Positions 56,201-64,000 of a stretch of 64,000 bases of DNA are shown here, in pieces. A program made the position numbers and the translations under genes. Source of the DNA: Cryphonectria parasitica EP155. Its lineage: Eukaryota; Ascomycota; Sordariomycetes; Diaporthales; Cryphonectriaceae. Position 1 is the first letter of the stretch. Every line of letters begins with the position of its first letter. The DNA lies in contig NW_024468912.1 of assembly GCF_011745365.1 (NCBI RefSeq), positions 4,154,001-4,218,000 on the forward strand, in the 5' to 3' direction. The notes under the pieces were generated by a model. That model had not been told where the DNA came from. It saw nothing but the letters and a program-made list of their open reading frames with translations, and made no database searches.

Positions 56201-58940
56201 TGTGTCCTTTCTTGCCACGTCGCAGCTCCAGAACCCGCGGCGGCCGAAGCAGCCGTAGCAGCCGAATCCGGGATATCCCATGCGCCTTCTCAGCTTCAAC
56301 TTAGCTTGCTAGCACTATTATATTCTCAATCTCTTGAATGGTGACGCATGATATAAGTAGGGGTAGGTAGCAGGTCGCCAAATGATAGGACGATCTTTTG
56401 CAGCTCACGCATCTTCACATCTTAAGGTCTTCACAGCTGCTGGTATTGCAGGATCTTCGACCTGGTCGAGGCTCCAGCTCGTTGGTCATCGCTACCAAGT
56501 ATATTCTAACAGTAACGCACTTCTTGATCTCGAGCTCCTAAAAAGCTTCCGTGCTTGGGAAGATTGGCCTCGAATATGGAAACTGCTGGCCAGAGGAAAC
56601 GGTCGACTACAAGAAGAGAACCACATTTCCAGTTACATCTCGTTCTGAGTAAATCTGTCTTGGGTGGGATCCGACAAAATCGCCGTATATGTCGTGTCGT
56701 GACGGAGCCTCCCACATCGTTACTGAAAATTATTTGAGTAGATACTACATTCTTATTTTGCTAAATGAGCTGTTTACCCTGGAGCATCCTCTGTAACACT
56801 GATATTTAGCTGATTCATTATCTTCCTACTCACTTGCTATGAGTGAACAAATCATGCCAAGAGCTGTCACTGTTTGACTTATGTTGAGGAGTAATATGAA
56901 ACGGGTTCATGATCTGCAGAAAGTATTGATACACATTATTTAATAGCGGTAGATGGTTCCTAGACGTGAGGCCTGCGCCATTATATGTACCTATGACAAT
57001 TGATGGAATATAAAAATATTATTTGGTTCAACTTGAAAGGAAATGTCTACAATAGAAGAAAACACAAAATGGCACGTTCAAAAAGCGATTTATTGTTACA
57101 AGCGTGAAAGTTGAGGTCAACAGTATGTCCTAGAAAAGTTACGGTTGAGACAGATTATCTTCGATATTCCCTACAACAGTGGAGGCTCAGCTCGGCCACA
57201 GCATGAATGATGAGAATGCGTAGGAAACCACAGGACTCGGCAATTCCATGGTTCCAACTACACTCACAGATGCTCCTCGGATCATAATGGCCAAGTATTC
57301 AGATGTGCAGAAATACTACTTAAGTATCTATAAGTAAATAATTTACAACGACTATGTCTGGCCAACGTGGAGCTGACGTTACTAGATCGACTTGTTTTTG
57401 GAACAGTTCAAAACACCTTACATTATCCCAGACTGTTCTCTCAATAAGAGAACTGTGTTGCACGGAAAGATGCCATTCAGCTTTTATCTAAGCTTCTGCA
57501 ACTTGCTCTATTCAAGCCTGCTCAGTCCTTCGCTTGTGATGGGATCCGAAGAATACGAGTCCTTGAAGCCACGACACTAGAACCTTCTTAGGAGCCCGTT
57601 CGTCACCTCCTTTCCTCTCTTGAAAAATGGACCATCTGAGAAGGCAGCCCTCAAGGATGATCATAGCACGAGGGGTGCACAGTTATTTCCCTTGATAACA
57701 TACTCGAAACATTGAGTGGAGTTATTAGCAGACCTTTGGACAAGAATCTACAGAATGGCTACAGAATACCTTCACATCAGCCTTCAAACATCGATCTCTT
57801 GCTGATCAAGATTGACAGCATAGCTATCTTGAATAACATGCTTGACACTAATAATGTAGCATGATATTTCTACTGTGTGATGCATTAACTCGACTAATAA
57901 GCTAGAACAATTCTCACTATATCCGCTGAGAACACGAATAAAGGGTGTGGTGATAACACGCGCGCTCATGCCTCGCTGCTCAACTAGACACTCTAGGAGT
58001 CCGAAAACGCGGCTTCAGATTCATCTCCCAAAGACATGCGGGAGCGCCCACTTGATGGCGCACCCATCAACCTTCGCGCAGCTCCGCAAACATGCTCATC
58101 GAGAACGAAAATATAGCACCTCAGATAGACACTCAAGTATAGCTCATCTCTTATCAGACAGGCTCGATGGTGCAGTTCATCGCCCAACGGAATGGTCATG
58201 GTGAGTGCATCACAGAGGGCATCAGAGAATCTCTCAACACTCAAGCCCAGAACAAACTCGTACCATCAACAACATCAACAATTTCATCCTCGAGCGAAGC
58301 AGTGGGTCCGAGATTTGTGTGGCATAGATCCGAGGATCTAATTATGCTGATGTAGGTCCTCGGGGTCCCATCGGTTTGGCAATTTCGGGCCGAGCCCTTC
58401 CATCTCTTACATTGAAGCCAAAGGGCCGTGGAACTGTGATTGATTGGACTGCGCTCTGCACTATTTCTATTCATAAAATCAGACCCGTCTCATCTGAACG
58501 TTATTTGTGTTCTTGAACTGCCAACATAGTCTCAAAAAGATATGAAGGAATCTGGTGGTCATCACAAAGCATAGTGATCATCTGCCTATGGGATGATGCA
58601 TACTTCAGTGTTTGTTTGGCATGATTAAGTAGGATTGAACCTATTCTGTTCGCTCAGGTCTATCCTCAGTATTTTATGTCCAACCGAGTGGGTTGTAATC
58701 ACATCATCACATTGTTACCTTGGTCATGAGGCCACACACAAATCATAAAAATATTCAGATTAATAATTACATATGCTCCTACAGCTGAAGAACCTGATCA
58801 ACGAGACTATATGCCAACTAAATGCCAGTATACAAATTTTCCCACATGCTTCAACATATTTTCAGCACTCCGATTTCCCAGATGCAATGTCTTGATCATT
58901 TGACAGTATGACAACTCCAGAATAACACATTATAATCAAG
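53235..58940. other. Gene-poor region (5.7 kb)
   Basis: No coding region could be supported. Simple sequence: (AGG)n at about 53513-53550, G-run at about 54041-54053, (AGC)n at 54819-54838, T-runs near 56099-56116. The part from about 56.7 to 58.9 kb is AT-richer than the flanks. The left end is the promoter of the F-box/LRR gene. Confidence 0.5.
54819..54838. repeat. (AGC)n microsatellite
   Basis: About six AGC units in noncoding sequence. Confidence 0.9.
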
Positions 58941-59461
58941 CTACTCAATGTAGCCATAGGTGCACTATAATATTGACATTCGTAAGTCAGTCTCAAGTAG
59001 CGGCAATAGGCAATGGCGAAGGCCAAACTTACGCAGTAAGAGATTGTGTCAGAACCGCAGGTCTCGGCCGTCGTATCGGCAGCGCAGGTATACGAAACGC
59101 CCGTGGTAGGATCGTCGTACTCTTCGATAGACTTTGTGCCGACAGCGCACAGGAAGTATTGCGAGTCGCAGATGCCAGGGGTATCGAGGACCGAAAGAGT
59201 GTGGAGGGTGTTGCAACTCGCGTCGTAGATGTTGTCTATGAAGAGACCTTGGTCAGTGGTGACGAGCATTAAAGGAAACAGGGAGGAGGATAGGGGATTA
59301 TGAATAGGAAGCAATCATGAGGTATTCGTACATGTTGTCGCGGTGCCAGAGTCAGCTCCAGTACCTATGGCAACGACGTTGCCAGTGCAGACTGCATTGA
59401 CAAGACCGCTGCCGCCGAGGACGGCAAGCAGGCCGGAGAGGGAAATTGCCCGAGAGTACAT
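58941..59461 (-). CDS. Small secreted cysteine-rich protein (effector-like)
   Basis: Spliced as complement of 58941..58964, 59033..59235 and 59332..59461, 118 residues. Residues 1-23 (MYSRAISLSGLLAVLGGSGLVNA) are a clear signal peptide with an A-x-A-like end. The mature part has eight cysteines: VC, SC, GIC, FLC, YTC, ETC and the CC of SYCCTYGYIE. Several lie near N-terminal parts of short conserved-looking turns (SVLDTPGICDSQYFLCAVG). All three exons join in frame and the last is only 24 bases (TGC ACC ... TAG). An alternative is read-through of the second donor, which loses the final Cys. No known family was recognised. Small size, secretion and even Cys number are features of fungal effectors and small secreted proteins; that role is an inference. 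Confidence 0.68.
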
Positions 59462-62400
59462 GTTGATCTGTTCTGACCAGGAATTACTTGCTGAGCAGAT
59501 TTGATGTATTAGAGCTGCGTGAAGAGGAAAAGCAAGATCCGCAGTGTTTGACTGTGGGCCACCAACTCATTATAAACTTCAACAAAACCCACCCCTTTCC
59601 TCACGGGCATGTCCATAAGTACATCCAGACCTCCCCCTTTTCCCATTTCTCTTCAATTTTCAGCTCTCATGCTATGTTAGGTACAGAGGCGGCCAGCCTT
59701 CTTCGCCACGAAGCATCACTTTCTCCACCCGCCTTCTCTCTTTCTCACTCTTTTTCTCTGCTGCATATATTTACTATGGTAGGCTCAGGCACTACACAAC
59801 ATAGACTAATACATGCGTCTCCACCGTGCGCTGCTGGAGCGTCTTTATGGTGCGTAAACTAATTACTTAGCTACACGCTAGTGTCTCGAGTCGCCAGACT
59901 TGATTGGGTACTGCAGAGGAAATCCAGGAACGCCCGTGAGCTAGTTAGTGGCTGGAGATCGTGACTTGGCAAACCCCAGGCCAAGTCGGGTATGACCATT
60001 TGACCTGTCCCAGGAAAGCTTGTCTTCGTGTCAGTAGACTCGGCGCCAAGACTTACTGCGAAGCCACATGCCCTCAGACCAAAGCAGCGCGCTCGCTGCC
60101 TATGAGGAAGACACCAATCTGCAATTGGACAAATGATCTTCATTTTGAGGTCCGGATCTCGCTGCGGGTCCAGCCAAATCCGAGAATCTCTTTAGAATGG
60201 GGGGTTCTGGAGTTGTTGCCGCCTTTCTTTACCGCGCAGGACCCGCGTTGTCTAAGCCTGATAGAGCTTAATACGGCTCCGAGGTGCTAGAAATACGAAC
60301 TGAGACTTGTTACTCAAACCTCTGCCAAAATTCGAGAAATACTTTGTCAAAGCGCTCTTGTCCATGATCAATAGTAAGTACTGACCTGTGACTCTCATCC
60401 TATCTTGTAGCGTTAGCAGATCTCCATTCTCTCTCTCCGTTGCTTCATGGTTCTCGAGGGGAGAAAGATAGAAAACAGGCTGCCACCGTGCCGTGACTTT
60501 GTGACTCCGTTCTCGTTATGAAAGAGCGGAAATTAACCAGCGACCACTTTAACTGAACGATGCCGGTGGGCCAGAACCTTTTTCACGCGTCGTATTCCCA
60601 GCGTCGCATATCTACGAGAACAGGGGACCAGTGTCCCGCGTTCGATCGAACGAGCCGCAGGTCCACAAACCCTGAGCTGATGAGAGATAAATATGTAAGG
60701 GGCCTGCAGACCTCGGCCGGTTTCCAACTCATTACAGCTTAGATACTAGCAAAAAGTCAAAGGTCTAGGCGCAAAGTCTTATCATCCATAAGCTTCTCGC
60801 TCTCTTCTGACTTTCTTTTTGGTGGGGCGGCTGGAGAATTTTCCGGACTTAAGAGGGGAGAAAGGGGGGGGGGGGGCAAGGCATCCAATCCCTGCCTCCA
60901 ACCATCGACGAAGGAACAGAGAGAAGTGCTGGCATCTTCATCTCATGGGGGCCGGACTGTTGCTGCCTAGCGGGAGCTCCCATGACTGCTAGACATGTTG
61001 CTAGAGTCTCTCTCTGCTCCATGATGGATCGTGAGTTCGCTCTTGATCTCCCTTCCCCTCTCCGCCTACGCCTCGGAACACCGTCGATTTGAGCTATTTG
61101 GGCTGCCAGACACGACCTTTTTCGCCCTGCACACACCCTTCTCGAGCTGTTCCTTCCGAGGACAAACCCCAGGAGAGAATATTGCCAAAATAATTCCAGA
61201 GATTTCCCCGTCTAGTCCGCCTCGGCTTAGCCAGCGGCAGACAGAGCCGCACAGTCGGGCCCTTCGGAGACGTGGTCGAAGCACAGAGGATCCTCGCAAA
61301 CAGCGGCGCCAGACCTAGAGATCCAGGGGCCCCCTTCTAATTACCTTGTTGAGAGGCGAGCTGAATGGGCGGGCGCCAGCTGTCCTCGTTGTGGCGTGGC
61401 GGAACCAGCAAACGCGCGGTGAATGGTGTAACTCAGCCGAGCTGAGCTCCAGGGATGAGTGCCTCGCTCGGAATAAGAAGTCTATTGCCAAAATCTCCGA
61501 TTCGCGATAGTCGAGAGGACATGTTGTGAAGGGGGGTTGACAGTGAACATGGTTTATCTTCGACGTGGGCAGGCCTCGTTGGCTCGATCTTTCAGGCGTT
61601 CGACTACGAACTCTAGTGTAATGAGTGGGCTTACTACAAGAACCTCCGCTGGGAAGGGCAAGAACAAAAGCAGCCATACTGCTGTAGCGGCATACTGACA
61701 TCGAAGCTTTGACGAGGTGGCCAACCTCTGCCAGGTCGACTTTTGATGCATACCTCAACATAGGAATGGGAACATGCGTCCTCAATCACCGTCCAACAAC
61801 CAGAACGGTCGTTGTGAGCGACAAACTGGGAACATTTTTTTGACGGTGGGAAGGGCCGAGGATGTCGGGGCGGCTGCGAGACGGCGTGCCGTGTGGCAGG
61901 TCAACTGATATGTTAAGTAGCTGTAGTGAACTTCTAGAACCTGATTTCTTGTTTCGAAACGCCGATAGAGACATCTCTCAAGCATGGTTGTGCGTGGTTG
62001 GGGCCAAGGTTGAGTCTAAATGCTGGTGACTGCAGCTTATTAAGCGACAGACTTACTGATGCAGAAGCGAGCCTCACGCCTACCAACATGCTCAATTGCA
62101 CCAGGCTCGGTAGCAGCAGGCAGTTGTGAAAACAAACCACTGTATCATCTTTCAAAATCTTTGGGTTGGCAAATACGTAAATGGACCATCATATCGTAGA
62201 GAAGCCGCAGAAATGGAAGGGCTAAGGGGTGGGAACGACATGGGAGGATTGATGAGGGAGAGCACTCTCTTCATCATGTCACCGCATCAAGCGATGAGCA
62301 TCATGAAAAGAAAAGGCAGCACAGGGCTGGTGAGAGCAAAAATTCCGCCCAGGTCGGCCCCGAAGGACAAACCAGACTGGTCAGCTCCACGTTGTGCAAT

Positions 62401-62791
62401 GCAGGCTTCCCAACCTACATTCCCTGATTCTTGATCCAGGGAACATCAGACAAGGTAAGTATGTCTTTCAAGCAGAAACTGACGGAAACTGGGGGGAAGG
62501 GGAGCGCCATTATATACTAGGGACCTGAGACGCACGGACCATCTGCGCACACCAATGACCGCCTTCCGTATCAGAGCTAGCTTGAGAGGCAGAATCGGAA
62601 AAAGTGCGCCGAAAGCTCCGGATCCTGTGATCTGTGAGCGCTGACTAACACAGACCCCTGCCAGTCCACATTTCGCAGCCCAAGCATCAAAAGAAGAATT
62701 CCAAAAATCTTCCTTCAGACTTCTTCCCTTCAGCCAGCAACGCCCAAGTCGACCAGATCACCCCGTTCCTCGCGACAAAACATCCATCACA
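59462..62791. other. Gene-poor intergenic region (3.3 kb)
   Basis: The left end is the promoter of the secreted-protein gene, with short pyrimidine stretches; the right end is the promoter of the uL24 gene, again pyrimidine-rich. A G-run lies at about 60866-60877. No gene is supported between. Confidence 0.5.
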
Positions 62792-63398
62792 ATGGCCAAG
62801 GTTCAGAAGAGTACGTATACATCAATTGATACTGCTGTTATACACGTTGTCCGCGAGAACTCAAAGAAAACTGACGGTGCTTGCTTTCCCCAGCCCTCCA
62901 CTCCTCGCGGCGCAAGTCCCGCAAGGCGCACTTCGAGGCCCCCTCGAGCATCCGCCGCAACATCATGAGCGCCCCTCTCTCCAAGGAGCTCCGTGAGAAG
63001 TACAACGTACGTATCTTAAGTATCCCACCTTCCCTCCCTTACTAGAAAATCGCAATCACCACTGTACGATTGCGTTCCTTGTGGCTCAGTCAACTGACAA
63101 ACGCCCGTCAATATAGGTCCGCAGCATCCCCATCCGCAAGGACGACGAGGTCCAGATTGTCCGCGGTAGCAACAAGGACAAGGAGGGCAAGGTCACCTCG
63201 GTGTACCGCCTCAAGTACGTCATCCACGTCGAGCGTGTCACCCGCGAGAAGACCTCCGGCCAGTCCGTGCCTCTGGGCATCCACCCGTCCAACGTCGTCA
63301 TCACCAAGCTCAAGCTCGACAAGGACCGTGAGGCCATCCTGGAGCGCATCAAGGTTGGCCGCGAGGCTGGTGCCAAGGGCAAGGCCGCTGCCAAATAA
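62792..63398 (+). CDS. RPL26: 60S ribosomal protein uL24 (L26)
   Basis: Exons 62792..62810, 62894..63006 and 63117..63398, 137 residues. The sequence [49 protein letters not shown] and [35 protein letters not shown] are diagnostic of the eukaryotic L26 (KOW domain, uL24), which lies near the exit tunnel of the large subunit. The first exon encodes six residues and one base. The C-terminus is Ala/Lys-rich. Intact, normal length. Confidence 0.95.
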
Positions 63399-64000
63399 GC
63401 GGCGTCGATCTTTTAGATTGACAACGCTCCCGCCCAACAAAAAAGTAAAACTTTTACCACCTTACCCTTGACGGCACGGATGAACCATTGAGCGCTTGTG
63501 GGGAGGAACTCGGGGACGCACATCAAAAACAGCACAGCTTCTGATGGGAACAAAACGCGCACGCACGATTCGACAATGCGAGACCGACTCCTCGAGCATT
63601 CGTCAATCGAACATCATTTGGTCACGGTCTCGGCGTCACAACGGTACTGGAGGGGAAAATTGGAATGGTAGCATAAGAACTCGAATGCAAAACAAAAAAG
63701 GATAGAGCCTTCGTTGCTCAATGGCCATTTCACAAACCTCCAGCTGCTCGTCCTGCTGCGATGTGAAATGATCCATGGGAGGTCCTCCCGAAGCCCCGTC
63801 GACTTGCCCCGCCCCGGCTGCGAGAAGAGCGGCGCTTTTCTCTCATGCTCTTGCTATACTGATTTGCTCATTGCTAACACCACAGCTTCCACACTCTGCA
63901 CCCCTTGTATATACGAGCCACCACATGACTGTTATTTACCGTCACGACAATCTCAAATGTGGTCAGGGCAATGCACCCCACGGTAGGCACTGAAAAGTAA
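63399..64000. other. 3' flank of RPL26
   Basis: 3' UTR and intergenic sequence to the right edge; no gene seen. Confidence 0.5.

Noticed and set aside
1..64000. tRNA, rRNA or CRISPR array
   Set aside because: No TTCGA-type T-arm with matching acceptor stem, no rRNA-like sequence and no regularly spaced repeats were noticed; a computed scan was not possible.

Overview
The window is nuclear DNA of a filamentous ascomycete, most likely a sordariomycete. Genes carry short GT-AG introns with CTAAC or CTGAC-like branch sites. The proteins include fungus-specific families (DUF3712, SUR7/PalI, DUF3435, an ING protein with a very long linker). Every gene model here was spliced by eye, so exon borders are inferences from splice consensus plus reading-frame and family fit.

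Layout. 1-3 kb: HECT E3 ligase (HUL4-like), running off the left edge. 5.1-6.1 kb: DUF3712 protein. 6.9-8.5 kb: zinc polyol (D-arabinitol-type) dehydrogenase with a 5-nt microexon. 11.7-24.1 kb is a compact housekeeping block: ribosomal protein eS10, SDE2, COX6B/COX12 (with a probable 3-nt microexon), a B12D/NDUFA4-like mitochondrial protein (16-nt exon), a PPIE-type RRM protein, COPII coat SEC31 and a KHDC4-like KH protein. Several of these are head-to-head pairs sharing short promoters. 25.4-27.0 kb: bHLH factor. 30.5-33.8 kb: TMEM135-like and GET2-like membrane proteins, tail to tail.

34.0-40.2 kb is a decayed accessory island, all on the minus strand. It holds a kinase-like pseudogene with stop codons, a ferric reductase with a nonsense codon and missing 5' end, and directly upstream the N-terminal half of a DUF3435 recombinase. 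DUF3435 is the captain family of Starship giant transposons and ferric reductases are typical Starship cargo. The order and orientation fit a truncated, RIP-like mutated Starship relic. This is the most interesting part of the window.

40.9-53.2 kb: SUR7-family protein, DSC2/UBAC2-like rhomboid protein, cis-prenyltransferase (RER2/SRT1 type), ING-PHD chromatin protein and an F-box/LRR protein. 53.2-62.8 kb is gene-poor apart from a small secreted eight-cysteine protein at 59 kb. 62.8-63.4 kb: ribosomal protein uL24 (L26).

The intact genes are unrelated core functions (ubiquitination, translation, respiration, ER export, tail-anchored protein insertion, dolichol synthesis, chromatin). No secondary-metabolite cluster, tRNA, rRNA or CRISPR array was seen.
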